Below are positions 37,645 through 46,561 of a DNA stretch of 64,000 nt, piece after piece. Location: NCBI RefSeq assembly GCF_012641275.1, contig NZ_JABAIA010000004.1, positions 434,001 to 498,000 on the forward strand, read 5' to 3'. A program made the translations under genes and the position numbers. The notes beneath the pieces were generated by a model. It was not told the DNA's origin. It saw only the letters and a program-made list of their open reading frames with translations, and ran no database searches. Position 1 is the first letter of the stretch. Every line of letters starts with the position of its first letter. Source of the DNA: Chitinophaga varians (GTDB lineage Bacteria; Bacteroidota; Bacteroidia; Chitinophagales; Chitinophagaceae).

Positions 37645-39153
37645 ATGTACAGCTTCCATTTTCAAAGGATTATTTTATTGCTGCTGTTACTGGTTAAAAC
37701 AGTGCTTGTTTTTTCCCAGACAACAAGGCCCCCCGACAAAGTATTTGCGCCCGCTACGCCGGAAGACGAAGGGTTTTCCTCCAAAGGCCTCAGTGATATA
37801 TTTACTTATGTAAAAGAAAATAACATCAATACTCACAGCCTTTTAATTGTACGTAATAAGAAGATCATATTTGACGCGTCTTTTTATCCTTTTCGGCCGG
37901 GCTTACGACATGACATCGCTTCCTGCACCAAATCGGTAACATCCCTGCTGATTGGCATCGCTATCGACAAAGGTTATATAAAGAATGAAGACCAGCTGGT
38001 GGCCTCCTTCTTCCCGGAAATCAAACCCACAGGGAAAGGCTTTGAGACATTGTCCATCAAAGACCTGCTCACTATGAAATCGGGGTTTGCGTGTGGATTT
38101 TCCAATGAAGACAGCCTGTTTCATGCATTATTCCCTTCAAACAACTGGGCTAAGTTCATTTTTGAAATTCCTTTTGAGGCACCTCCCGGTCAGCAGTTCT
38201 CTTATTGCAGCTGTAATTATTACCTGCTGGGTGAAATTATTTACCGCGCCACTAAACTGTCTCCTGAAGACTTTGCTAAAAAGTATCTCTTTCATGATTT
38301 AGGTATAACGTCTGTTTATTGGTCTAAAAATAATCATGGTATTAATTACGGTTGGGGTGATCTGGCCCTGCAACCACGCGATCTCGCTAAAATCGGCCAG
38401 CTGTTGTTAGATGGTGGCCAGTGGGACCATCGGTCCGTTATCTCCGCAGAATGGGTAAGAAAAGCCAAATCAATGTATACGGTATTTCCAAACGGAAACG
38501 GCTACGGTTACGGCTTTTGGATTGACAAGGGCGGTAGCTGGAATATGGAAGGCAGGGGCAGGCAAAGGGTGCATATCGATTCCATACACCAGGCTATTGT
38601 TGTCGAAACAGGAGGAGGACTGACTGAAGATCAGAAAGAGCGGATAGGCAGTATGATTGGTAAATCACTGCTTTCTGATAAAAAAATAAAAAGTAATCCG
38701 GTAGCTTATAACAATCTGAAAAGGATGACGCTTCAGGCGGCAAAGCCGGTAACCGGTCCTCCGGGCCGCATTCCCATTACTGCCGGTAGCGAAAAGCTGT
38801 TTAACAGGACGCTCGTTTTCCCGGAAAATAGTTTAGCTATTGAGAATGCCAAAATTATCCGGAAAGAAGGGCGTTTGTCCCTTTTGTTAAAACAGGCCGG
38901 CCAACAAACGGTCATCTATCCGTTAGGATTTGGCAATGCCTATCAGTTCTATCAGGATGCCGGTTCGGGGCATCTGTATGCGCTAAGAGCGTATTGGAAG
39001 AGCGTCGATGAATTTGAAATCGAATTTAACTGGTTATCAAAGATTAATAAATTCCTGATCGATTTTAAAATAATGGACAACAGGCCTGAAGTGTCGATTA
39101 AAGAAGGCACACATGGTATCAATGAAACGTTCCCGGTGTCAATAAAAGATTAA
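37645..39153 (+). CDS. secreted serine hydrolase of the beta-lactamase / class C family
   Basis: The protein has 502 residues with a signal peptide (about 1-28, VLVFSQ). Residues about 45-340 form the class C beta-lactamase / DD-peptidase / esterase fold. The SxxK nucleophile motif reads SCTK (IASCTKSVTSLLIGIA). A second motif lies around YCSCNYYLLGEIIYRAT, where YxN-type residues are expected, and the third-motif region is near GRQRVHIDSIHQAIVVETGGG. The C-terminal 120 residues look like a beta-rich extra domain. The family includes esterases, amide hydrolases and penicillin-binding-like proteins, so the substrate cannot be given. It is a single gene convergent with the TetR gene, 9 bp from its end. 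Confidence 0.85.
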   Translation: MYSFHFQRIILLLLLLVKTVLVFSQTTRPPDKVFAPATPEDEGFSSKGLSDIFTYVKENNINTHSLLIVRNKKIIFDASFYPFRPGLRHDIASCTKSVTSLLIGIAIDKGYIKNEDQLVASFFPEIKPTGKGFETLSIKDLLTMKSGFACGFSNEDSLFHALFPSNNWAKFIFEIPFEAPPGQQFSYCSCNYYLLGEIIYRATKLSPEDFAKKYLFHDLGITSVYWSKNNHGINYGWGDLALQPRDLAKIGQLLLDGGQWDHRSVISAEWVRKAKSMYTVFPNGNGYGYGFWIDKGGSWNMEGRGRQRVHIDSIHQAIVVETGGGLTEDQKERIGSMIGKSLLSDKKIKSNPVAYNNLKRMTLQAAKPVTGPPGRIPITAGSEKLFNRTLVFPENSLAIENAKIIRKEGRLSLLLKQAGQQTVIYPLGFGNAYQFYQDAGSGHLYALRAYWKSVDEFEIEFNWLSKINKFLIDFKIMDNRPEVSIKEGTHGINETFPVSIKD

Positions 39154-39162
39154 AAATGGCTC

Positions 39163-39753
39163 TTATTTTTTAAACAACAAACTGATAATAATTTTTCCAC
39201 GTTCGTTGATCAACTCCTTAAAGCCTTTGTCAGAGACCTGGAACAGCTTTTTGTAGAGAGGGGCCATGATTAAGGGATAGGACAACAATGAAAATAAGTT
39301 CATCAGAAAATGGGCCGGCTGCATTTTCTCAATGTTGCCTTTCTTCATTTCAATAGCGGCTTCGTCCAGGTAGTGTTTGACAGGGCCGGCTTGGATGTCG
39401 GAGATAAGCTGCTTGCCTAATGTGTTGATCTCTGTAACCAGGAATGTTTCCTGGTAGGGAAAGGCGATCATGTCCCGCAGGAACACAGCAATGATATTTT
39501 CTGTCTTGGCTTTAAACGGTTGGTCAGCCGTCATGCACTCGTTGAGCCGCTGGCTGAGGTCCTGCATGGCATCCTGGAATATGGCGGCAATCAGCAGGTC
39601 CCTGGAGCGGAAGTAATAATGTAGCGCAGTTCTGTTGACGCCGGCGGCATCTGCTATCTCCTGCGTGGTGGCATGGAGTTTCCCTTCTGCAAAAAGCAAC
39701 CGTTTGGCCGTGTCTTTGATAAGCTGTTCCGTTCCTGTATTTTTTAAAGGCAT
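39163..39753 (-). CDS. TetR-family transcriptional regulator
   Basis: The protein has 196 residues. The N-terminal helix-turn-helix (about 10-56) reads TQEIADAAGVNRTALHYYFRSRDLL, the classic TetR pattern. The C-terminal helical part (about 70-196) is the ligand-binding and dimerisation domain and is not family-specific. It lies 7 bp downstream of the ABC-F gene and is probably co-transcribed with it. The perfect palindrome at 41410-41430 upstream of that pair is its likely operator, giving autoregulation and control of the ABC-F gene. The inducer is unknown; a ribosome-targeting drug would fit the neighbour. Confidence 0.93.
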   Translation of the reverse strand: MPLKNTGTEQLIKDTAKRLLFAEGKLHATTQEIADAAGVNRTALHYYFRSRDLLIAAIFQDAMQDLSQRLNECMTADQPFKAKTENIIAVFLRDMIAFPYQETFLVTEINTLGKQLISDIQAGPVKHYLDEAAIEMKKGNIEKMQPAHFLMNLFSLLSYPLIMAPLYKKLFQVSDKGFKELINERGKIIISLLFKK

Positions 39754-39760
39754 ATGTTTT

Positions 39761-41350
39761 TTAAATTAAACTGATACGATAGTCAATGCCGATTTCATTG
39801 ATAAAATAGTCGTCATGCGAAATCACCAACAGCGTGCCCCTGAAGTTTTTTACTGCCAATGTCAGCACTTCCAGGCTCAGTATGTCGAGGTTGTTGGTCG
39901 GTTCGTCCAGGATCAGTACATCCGGCGCCTGATGATTGACCAACAGACAACTCAGTGATAGCTTCATTCGTTCACCACCGCTTAATGCTGCGCATTTTTT
40001 GTCAAAAGCCGCTGGATTGAACTGCGCGTAAACTAATAATTCTTTTAATTCATCTTCTTCCAGCCTGCGGTTATTATACTCCAGTAGCTGATCGTAAACG
40101 CTTAGTTTCGGATCGAGCATGGAGTAGTTTTGATCAAGATAAAAGAAAGAGAAGGCTGAACTGTTATAGCTGCCTTCGACAGGTTGCAGTTCCCTGGTAA
40201 TAATTTTCAACAGGGTGGTCTTACCGCTCCCGTTCTCGCCTTCGATCTGTACCCGTTCGCCGGATTTGATCTGAAAGCTAAGATTATTCCACAACAACCG
40301 GTCGCCGTACTTAAAGTTAACGGCCGCCATATCGATCACTGGCTCTCCCGGATTGATTTCCGGCGACCTGATGTCGATTTTAAGCGTTTCGTACTCCTGG
40401 ATTTGGGCTTTGGTCTCTTCTATGCCCAGCAACAGGTTGCTTATCTTTTCTTCATGGGCATTTAGCATTCTCGCGGTGCTGCGCTCCGCTTTGTTCTTTA
40501 AGCCGCCGGCAATAATGCGGGGTATGGAGTTGCTCAATCCTGCCGATCGGCCTTTGAGCTCCAGTTGCGCCCTTTGGCCGGCCATGTCGGTGGCTTTTTT
40601 TCCGTATTCTTTCAGTGCTTTGGACTGTTCGTTCAGCCGCGCACGCAGGGCGCTTACTTTTTCCTGTTTTTTCTGCTGGTAAAAATCAAAATTTCCGCCA
40701 AATACTTCTATGCCTTTTTCGCTGAGTTCCAGGGTTTTGTTCATGAGGTTCAACAGTGTCCTGTCGTGGCTCACGATCAGCATGGTAGCTTTGCTCTGTA
40801 GCACCATGGCGTAGAGCTTTGCCCTGGTTTTGACGTCCAGATGGTTGGAGGGCTCGTCCAGCAGAACGAGATGGGGGCTGTTCATATCCATGGCTGCCAG
40901 GAAAAGGCGGGTCTTCTGGCCGCCGCTCAGGCTTCCCAGTAACCGGTTTTCATGGATATTGCCGAGGTCCCATTTTTCAAGGGCCCGTGCCACTTTATTT
41001 TCGATGTCCCAGTCGTCCTCCAGCGCTGTAAAGTGCCGGGTGTCCGTGTCTCCCTGTAAGATAGCGTGCAGGGCGTCCAGTTTTTTGTCCGCCCCTAATG
41101 CCTTGGCAACGGTCCAGGTGTCAAATTCTCCCAGGTGTTGTGGTACGTACCAGGGCGTTTCCGAATGGATAATTTCGCCCGATGTTACGTCCAGTTTGCC
41201 CGAAACGATGCGCAGCAGGGTTGATTTGCCGGCGCCGTTTATTCCCACCAGTGCTGCCTTTTCTCCATCGTTTAAAATAAGGTCCAGGTCGTGGAACAGT
41301 TCCTCATTATCCGGGTGAACATATTGCAATGATCTTATAATTAAGCCCAC
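39761..41350 (-). CDS. ABC-F family ATPase
   Basis: About 529 residues if started at GTG 41350, where homology should begin (IIRSLQYVHPDNEELFHDL). ATG 41401 would add 17 residues. A TTG at 41446 is unlikely because it would put coding sequence through the palindrome at 41410-41430. The protein has two ABC domains and no membrane segments. Walker A motifs are GINGAGKST and GENGSGKTT, signatures LSGGQKTR and LSGGERMK, Walker B motifs LLDEPSNHLD and ILDEPTNNLD. A charged linker of about 80 residues lies between the domains. ABC-F proteins bind the ribosome; some are translation factors and some protect against antibiotics. Pairing with a TetR gene favours an inducible protective role, which is inference. 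Confidence 0.9.
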   Translation of the reverse strand: MGLIIRSLQYVHPDNEELFHDLDLILNDGEKAALVGINGAGKSTLLRIVSGKLDVTSGEIIHSETPWYVPQHLGEFDTWTVAKALGADKKLDALHAILQGDTDTRHFTALEDDWDIENKVARALEKWDLGNIHENRLLGSLSGGQKTRLFLAAMDMNSPHLVLLDEPSNHLDVKTRAKLYAMVLQSKATMLIVSHDRTLLNLMNKTLELSEKGIEVFGGNFDFYQQKKQEKVSALRARLNEQSKALKEYGKKATDMAGQRAQLELKGRSAGLSNSIPRIIAGGLKNKAERSTARMLNAHEEKISNLLLGIEETKAQIQEYETLKIDIRSPEINPGEPVIDMAAVNFKYGDRLLWNNLSFQIKSGERVQIEGENGSGKTTLLKIITRELQPVEGSYNSSAFSFFYLDQNYSMLDPKLSVYDQLLEYNNRRLEEDELKELLVYAQFNPAAFDKKCAALSGGERMKLSLSCLLVNHQAPDVLILDEPTNNLDILSLEVLTLAVKNFRGTLLVISHDDYFINEIGIDYRISLI

Positions 41351-41409
41351 GGTATTTTTTATTTTAAATAATAATACTTCCTGCCAGGACAAAGATGGCA
41401 TTAAATATT

Positions 41410-41430
41410 CATTTTTGTTAGACAAAAATG
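41410..41430. promoter_or_regulatory. perfect 21-bp palindrome, probable TetR operator
   Basis: Arms CATTTTTGT and ACAAAAATG around a TAG spacer, with no mismatch. It lies just upstream of the ABC-F gene. Between it and GTG 41350 the minus strand has CATCTTTG (41390-41397), one base off the -7 consensus TAnnTTTG. A bound TetR dimer would cover the promoter. Confidence 0.6.
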
Positions 41431-41451
41431 TTAAAATAAAAAACAAAGCCG

Positions 41452-42345
41452 CTACTTTTCAGACAATATTCTGTAATCGTAGTCTACGGCAAAATGGGTG
41501 GACGGGTGTTTTACCTTCTTTCTGAAGGCAGAGGGGGTGATCGACTTATATTTCAGGAACTGTTTATTAAAATTGGCGAGGGTATTGAAGCCGCTTTCGA
41601 AGCATATTTCAATCACGCTGCTGTTGGTATCTTTCAATAGTTTACAGGCATAACCTATTCTCATTTCGTTGAGATAATCGACATAGGTCTTTTTAGTGCT
41701 TCTCCGGAAGTATTTACAGAAGGCGGCCACGCTCATATTGACCACTGCTGATACTTCCCGGAGACTGATTTTATTCCGGAAGTTCCGGTTGGTATATTGA
41801 AGGATTAAATCAATCTCCGCTTGTTTGATGCGGTAGTTGGCATCCGGTGTTTGTGAAGAGAGGGTGATGTAATCCCCTGACTCTGCCATCATGTTCAGGC
41901 ACTGAAAGAGGCTGATGATGCGGCCAAAACGCTGCTGGTTTTCCAGTCCCTGGATAATGTCCGCCATTTTCTCCCTGTAGCTTTCCGGTATCTTTAAGCC
42001 CTGTGCTGCTGCCAGCAGGAGGTTTTTCATATACACTCCTTCCGGTAAATTAAGCAGCTCGTTTCCCCAAAGGCTGTCGAGGAACTGAACGACCACTGCA
42101 CTGGTGATCATGTCTCCGGACTTCTGAAAGGTATGGGGCAGGTTGGAGCCAAGGAAAAAGATGTCTCCCGGTTTGAAATCCCCGATATAGTCACCCACAA
42201 AAGCGGTCCCTCCGCCTTCCAGGATCAGAATAAGCTCATATTCATGGTGTTGATGCCAGGGCACCTCAAAGTGCGGAGTACGGTAGGTCCTCGCTACAAA
42301 GGATGTGTTCTCTGATAAAGTAAGTTTCTCTATGAGCGGCTTCAT
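41452..42345 (-). CDS. AraC-family transcriptional regulator with cupin sensor domain
   Basis: The protein has 297 residues. The N-terminal half (about 15-95) is a cupin-type sensing domain with WHQHHEYELILILEGGGTAF and FKPGDIFFLGSNLPH. The C-terminal 100 residues hold two helix-turn-helix units: ISLREVSAVVNMSVAAFCKYFRRSTKKT and the AraC signature ESGFNTLANFNKQFLKYKSITPSAFR. Its start is 188 bp from that of xylulokinase in divergent orientation, so it is the likely regulator of the xylose genes, probably responding to a pentose. Its stop codon lies close to the start region of the ABC-F gene, but the palindrome there suggests separate control. Confidence 0.92.
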   Translation of the reverse strand: MKPLIEKLTLSENTSFVARTYRTPHFEVPWHQHHEYELILILEGGGTAFVGDYIGDFKPGDIFFLGSNLPHTFQKSGDMITSAVVVQFLDSLWGNELLNLPEGVYMKNLLLAAAQGLKIPESYREKMADIIQGLENQQRFGRIISLFQCLNMMAESGDYITLSSQTPDANYRIKQAEIDLILQYTNRNFRNKISLREVSAVVNMSVAAFCKYFRRSTKKTYVDYLNEMRIGYACKLLKDTNSSVIEICFESGFNTLANFNKQFLKYKSITPSAFRKKVKHPSTHFAVDYDYRILSEK

Positions 42346-42486
42346 GGCAAAACAGATTTTCGGCGGTTGCTAAGATATGAATTCTCAGCAAGTTGAGGCC
42401 ATTTGCCCCGGGGTGAGTTCATAATCGCGTGTAAAATAGTTTAGGTTTTTAAGATAATAGGAGTGGTGGCGGGAAATGCCGCGTCT

Positions 42487-42494
42487 TACCTTTA
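42487..42494 (+). promoter_or_regulatory. -7-like promoter element for xylB
   Basis: TACCTTTA matches TAnnTTTG at 7 of 8 positions and lies 39 nt before the xylulokinase ATG, in the 188-bp gap shared with the divergent AraC gene. No -33 element was recognised. Confidence 0.25.
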
Positions 42495-42533
42495 TTGCGT
42501 CGGGTTTCTGCCGGATAAATATAATTAACAGGT

Positions 42534-44009
42534 ATGTATTTTATTGGTTACGATATTGGTTCCTCTTCTATAAAAGCTGCTTTACTGGACGCAGACAGTG
42601 GCAGATGCGTGGCATCTGCTATCAGTCCGTCCCGGGAAATGCCCATGCAGGTTCCCAACAAAGGATGGGCAGAGCAGGACCCGGAGCGCTGGTGGCAGGA
42701 AGTTGTCACAGCTACAGGCCTGTTAAGGCAGCAGGTGCAGATAGACCCTTCCACTATCGGCGGTATCGGCATCGCCTATCAGATGCATGGCCTGGTATGT
42801 GTAGACAAGCACCAGGAGGTGTTGCGCCCGGCTATTATCTGGTGCGACAGCCGTGCGGTGCATGTTGGTAACAAGGCGTTCAATGCGCTGGGAAAGGAAT
42901 ATTGCCTGGACCATCTGCTGAATTCCCCCGGAAACTTCACCGCTTCTAAATTGCGCTGGGTAGCTGAAAATGAACCGGATATCTATGGACGTATTGACAA
43001 GATTTTGTTGCCCGGGGATTTTATTGCCATGAAGCTGACAGGGGAGGCGCGTACCACTGTTTCCGGTCTTTCGGAAGGCGTCTTCTGGGATTTCAAGGCC
43101 AATGCGGTCAGCAGCAAATTATTGGATTACTATAATATTGATGAAAGCCTGTTACCTGCCATAGTGCCCACTTTCGGCCAGCAGGGAATGCTTACTGCCG
43201 CAGCTGCGGAAACATTACAGCTGCGTCCCGGCATCCCGGTCACTTACCGGGCGGGTGATCAGCCTAATAATGCCTTGTCGCTCAACGTGCTGCGGCCGGG
43301 AGAAGCGGCAACTACCGCCGGCACGTCCGGCGTAGTGTATGCGGTGCATGACCAGCATGCGTCTGACCAGCAAAGCCGTGTCAACACGTTCGTGCATGTC
43401 AGCAACAGCCCGGAACAGCCGCGTAACGGCGTACTGATGTGCCTTAACGGTACCGGTATCGCCAACAGCTGGCTGAAAAATATGCTGGGCGATATCGACT
43501 ATACCGCCATGAACAGTGAAGCTGCGTTATGCGCTCCCGGCGCAGACGGACTGATGGTATTTCCTTTTGGCAACGGTGCGGAAAGGATACTGGGCAACAG
43601 GCATACAGGTGCTTCCATCAGGTACCTCGATTTTAACCGGCATGGCCGCAGGCATATGCTGCGGGCAGTGCAGGAGGGAATCGTGTTTGGTCTCAACTAT
43701 GGCATGGACATCATGTCCGGCATGGGACTCAAAATTAACAAGGTAAGGGCCGGCAATGCCAATATGTTTCTCAGCCCGCTCTTCCGAGAAATATTCGCGG
43801 ACACTGCGGATGCTGTCATTGAATTATACAATACCGATGGCGCACAGGGCGCGGCGCGCGGCGCCGCTATCGGGGCTGGATATGTGAATATGGAAGAGGC
43901 ATTCCGCGGAATGGAGCGCCTGATGGTGATTGAACCGGAGCCGGTCCGCCAGGCGCAGTACCGGGATGCCTACAGCAAATGGCTCACGGAGTTACGTTCG
44001 AAACTATAG
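42534..44009 (+). CDS. xylB: xylulokinase
   Basis: The protein has 491 residues, normal for FGGY-family sugar kinases. The N-terminal phosphate-binding motif is YDIGSSSIKAALLD, and PNKGWAEQDPERWW is typical of xylulokinases. IAYQMHGLV and WCDSRA follow, and the C-terminal domain has YRAGDQPNNAL, containing the presumed catalytic Asp, and the ATP-site glycine stretch TAGTSGVVYAV. It phosphorylates D-xylulose to xylulose 5-phosphate in the cytoplasm using ATP. Xylose isomerase follows 43 bp downstream, so the pair converts xylose to a pentose-phosphate intermediate. The pair can use xylose released by the GH39 and GH5/GH74 loci nearby. Confidence 0.95.
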   Translation: MYFIGYDIGSSSIKAALLDADSGRCVASAISPSREMPMQVPNKGWAEQDPERWWQEVVTATGLLRQQVQIDPSTIGGIGIAYQMHGLVCVDKHQEVLRPAIIWCDSRAVHVGNKAFNALGKEYCLDHLLNSPGNFTASKLRWVAENEPDIYGRIDKILLPGDFIAMKLTGEARTTVSGLSEGVFWDFKANAVSSKLLDYYNIDESLLPAIVPTFGQQGMLTAAAAETLQLRPGIPVTYRAGDQPNNALSLNVLRPGEAATTAGTSGVVYAVHDQHASDQQSRVNTFVHVSNSPEQPRNGVLMCLNGTGIANSWLKNMLGDIDYTAMNSEAALCAPGADGLMVFPFGNGAERILGNRHTGASIRYLDFNRHGRRHMLRAVQEGIVFGLNYGMDIMSGMGLKINKVRAGNANMFLSPLFREIFADTADAVIELYNTDGAQGAARGAAIGAGYVNMEEAFRGMERLMVIEPEPVRQAQYRDAYSKWLTELRSKL

Positions 44010-44052
44010 TACGCATATATAGACAATATTTTCATTTTAAAATTCCACTTTT

Positions 44053-45384
44053 ATGAGCATTACATTAGGAGACCACGAGTATTTTAAAGGCATAGGGAAG
44101 ATCAGCTACGAAGGCCCGCAGTCTGATAATCCCCTTGCCTACAAGTGGTATGACGAGAACCGGATCATTGCAGGTAAATCCATGAAAGAGCTTTTCCGCT
44201 TTGCTGTCAGCTACTGGCACACCTTCTGTGGCACCGGCGGCGATCCTTTCGGCCCAGGCACCAAAAGCTTTCCCTGGCTTGCCTCCACGGATGCGGAACA
44301 AAGCGCTAAAGACAAGATGGACGCGGCGTTTGAGTTCATCACCAAACTGGGGTTGCCTTACTACTGTTTCCATGACGTGGACCTGATAGACGAAGGAACG
44401 GACCTGGCCACGTATGAAAAACGGATGCAGCTGATCGTGGACTATGCGCGTCAGAAGCAGGCCGCCAGCGGCGTTAAACTGCTGTGGGGCACGGCCAATG
44501 TGTTCAGCCACCCCAGATATATGAACGGGGCGGCCACCAATCCTGATTTCACCGTGGTGACCTATGCAGGCACGCAGGTGAAAAATTCACTGGACGCCAC
44601 CCTGGCGCTGGGAGGGGAGAATTACGTCTTCTGGGGAGGCCGTGAAGGCTACATGACCCTGCTGAACACAGATATGAAGCGGGAACAGGAACACCTGGCG
44701 CGTTTCCTGGGCATGGCCCGCGATTATGCGAGGAAGCAGGGCTTTAAAGGCACGTTCTTTATTGAGCCCAAACCCTGTGAGCCTACCAAACACCAGTACG
44801 ATTTCGACAGCGCCACGGTAATTGGTTTCCTGCACCGCTACGGACTGGAAAAAGACTTTAAGCTAAACATTGAGGTAAACCACGCCACCCTGGCAGGACA
44901 TACTTTCCAGCATGAACTGCAGGTAGCTGCCGATGCCGGTATGCTGGGCAGCATCGATGCTAACCGCGGAGATGCGCAGAATGGCTGGGACACTGACCAG
45001 TTCCCCACCAACCTGAATGAGCTGGTGGAAAGTATGCTCATCATCCTGGAAGCGGGCGGGTTCTCCGGCGGCGGTGTGAATTTCGACGCCAAAACCCGGC
45101 GCAACTCCACCGACCTGGAAGATATATTCCATGCGCATATCGGCGGCATTGATACTTTTGCGCGGGCTGCCGTGATCGCGGAAAAAGTATTGACACAAAC
45201 GCCGTACAAAAAATTCCGTCAGGAACGCTACAGCTCCTTCGATACTGGAAAAGGCCGGGAGTTTGAAGAAGGGAAGTTGTCACTGGAAGACCTCCGCCAA
45301 CTGGCCATAGCAGGCAATGCGCCTGCGCTGATCAGCGGAAAACAGGAATGGCTGGAGAACCTGATTAATAACAGTATCGCTTAA
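44053..45384 (+). CDS. xylA: xylose isomerase
   Basis: The protein has 443 residues, the size of the longer (class II) xylose isomerases. Signatures are [60 protein letters not shown] and [20 protein letters not shown]. These include the metal-binding Glu, His and Asp residues and the catalytic His of the TIM barrel. It interconverts D-xylose and D-xylulose in the cytoplasm and needs Mg or Mn. It is the second gene of the xylBA operon, followed by a terminator at 45425. No dedicated xylose permease is encoded in the window. Confidence 0.97.
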   Translation: MSITLGDHEYFKGIGKISYEGPQSDNPLAYKWYDENRIIAGKSMKELFRFAVSYWHTFCGTGGDPFGPGTKSFPWLASTDAEQSAKDKMDAAFEFITKLGLPYYCFHDVDLIDEGTDLATYEKRMQLIVDYARQKQAASGVKLLWGTANVFSHPRYMNGAATNPDFTVVTYAGTQVKNSLDATLALGGENYVFWGGREGYMTLLNTDMKREQEHLARFLGMARDYARKQGFKGTFFIEPKPCEPTKHQYDFDSATVIGFLHRYGLEKDFKLNIEVNHATLAGHTFQHELQVAADAGMLGSIDANRGDAQNGWDTDQFPTNLNELVESMLIILEAGGFSGGGVNFDAKTRRNSTDLEDIFHAHIGGIDTFARAAVIAEKVLTQTPYKKFRQERYSSFDTGKGREFEEGKLSLEDLRQLAIAGNAPALISGKQEWLENLINNSIA

Positions 45385-45424
45385 GTGCAATAAACACACA
45401 CTTCATAATATAGGTCAATTAGTG

Positions 45425-45450
45425 AAACACAGCAGTTCTCTGCTGTGTTT
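45425..45450 (+). terminator. intrinsic terminator after xylA
   Basis: Perfect 10-bp stem AAACACAGCA / TGCTGTGTTT with a 6-nt loop, followed by TTCTTTT. It separates xylA from the convergent AraC gene and may serve both strands. Confidence 0.75.
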
Positions 45451-45464
45451 TTCTTTTGTGCAGG

Positions 45465-46349
45465 TCATTGCGGAATATTATCCGCTGCCAGCAGCCGGAC
45501 TCTCTTTTTATAGTTTCCGGGATTTTCCCCTGTCTGTTTTTTGAAGAAACGGTTGAAATACGCGTCGTTCTCAAATCCGAGGCTGTAAGCCAGGTCTTTG
45601 ATCGCGATGTCCCGGCTCATCATGATCCGTTGTGCCTTTTCCAGTTTCTGCGCGTTGATATATTTCCCGGGTGTACAGCCCATATCTTTTTTGAACAGCC
45701 GGATAAAATGGTCTTTGGTGAGGAAGCTGTTCTCTGCCAGCATGTCCACGCTGATGGGTTTGTGCAGGTGGGTGCGGATGTAATGCAACGATTGCAGTAT
45801 ACGTTTGTCGATATGCAGGTTTTTATCGGTGGCATGTACCAGGAACCTGGATATGATCTGCCTGATGATGCCCTGCGCTTCCATTTCATAACCGAGGGGA
45901 GCCGCATGCTGGCGGGCAATGTTGCGGGCCAGTGTAGGAAGGTTGTCATAAGACCAGGGATCGAAATGTGGCAGCTTTCGCTCAGGATGCACACGGGCAA
46001 GGCGTTTGATCAGCTGGATGGTCAACGCGTCGGCTTTCATCTCCACCGGCACGTCCAGCAGATCGAAGAGGCTGCTGTGGTGGCCCTGCTCCTCATAAAT
46101 GTGGAGGTAATACAAAGACAAATGTCCTTCGCACCTGTACCCGTGAGTGGTATAGGCCGGAGTGAGATACAGGTGGTTTTTTTTCAGGTCATATGTTTTG
46201 TCCTCGCGGATAAGCCTGGCAGTGCCGCTTTCCACAAAATGTACCCTGATGAAAGGACTGCTTACTTTCTGCCAGTTCCAGTCGGCGTTATGTATGGCGT
46301 GGCCGATGTTCAGCAATATAAAATTGGGCTGTGTTTGTTCTCTGCTCAT
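45465..46349 (-). CDS. AraC-family transcriptional regulator
   Basis: The protein has 294 residues. The N-terminal cupin-like sensor (about 15-150) has FIRVHFVESGTARLIREDKTYDL and LYLTPAYTTHGYRCE. The C-terminal double helix-turn-helix (about 190-285) has ISVDMLAENSFLTKDHFIRLFKKDMGCTPGKY and the AraC signature LGFENDAYFNRFFKKQTGENPGNYKK. Its start faces the long plus-strand glycan operon beginning at 46562, with a paired TATCGATA element between them, so it probably controls that operon and itself. It is convergent with xylA. It is not closely similar to the AraC protein at 41452. Confidence 0.92.
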   Translation of the reverse strand: MSREQTQPNFILLNIGHAIHNADWNWQKVSSPFIRVHFVESGTARLIREDKTYDLKKNHLYLTPAYTTHGYRCEGHLSLYYLHIYEEQGHHSSLFDLLDVPVEMKADALTIQLIKRLARVHPERKLPHFDPWSYDNLPTLARNIARQHAAPLGYEMEAQGIIRQIISRFLVHATDKNLHIDKRILQSLHYIRTHLHKPISVDMLAENSFLTKDHFIRLFKKDMGCTPGKYINAQKLEKAQRIMMSRDIAIKDLAYSLGFENDAYFNRFFKKQTGENPGNYKKRVRLLAADNIPQ

Positions 46350-46373
46350 ATCCGATAAACCTGAAAGTTCAAA

Positions 46374-46404
46374 ATATCGATAAAGTACAATTTTTTATCG
46401 ATAT
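46374..46404. promoter_or_regulatory. double TATCGATA element, probable AraC operator
   Basis: ATATCGATAAA and TTTATCGATAT form perfect 11-bp arms around 9 nt. Each arm contains the 8-bp palindrome TATCGATA, the two copies lying 21 bp apart. The element is 24 bp upstream of the AraC start and about 160 bp before the alcohol dehydrogenase start. Confidence 0.5.
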
Positions 46405-46561
46405 AAGTAAAGTCCCGGAATAATAGGATAGGTATTTTTGGGAGAAGTATAAACGCTGTTTTCCGGTAAGGGACTGACCTGTAGGTCTTGGTCTGATGTC
46501 TTTAGTCATCTATGCCGACAACTACCGTCCCGGAACAATGTCGCTTTTTAAACAGAGGTCC

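Noticed and set aside
45456..46358. 300-codon open frame opposite the AraC gene
   Set aside because: The opposite strand encodes a complete AraC regulator with both helix-turn-helix units.
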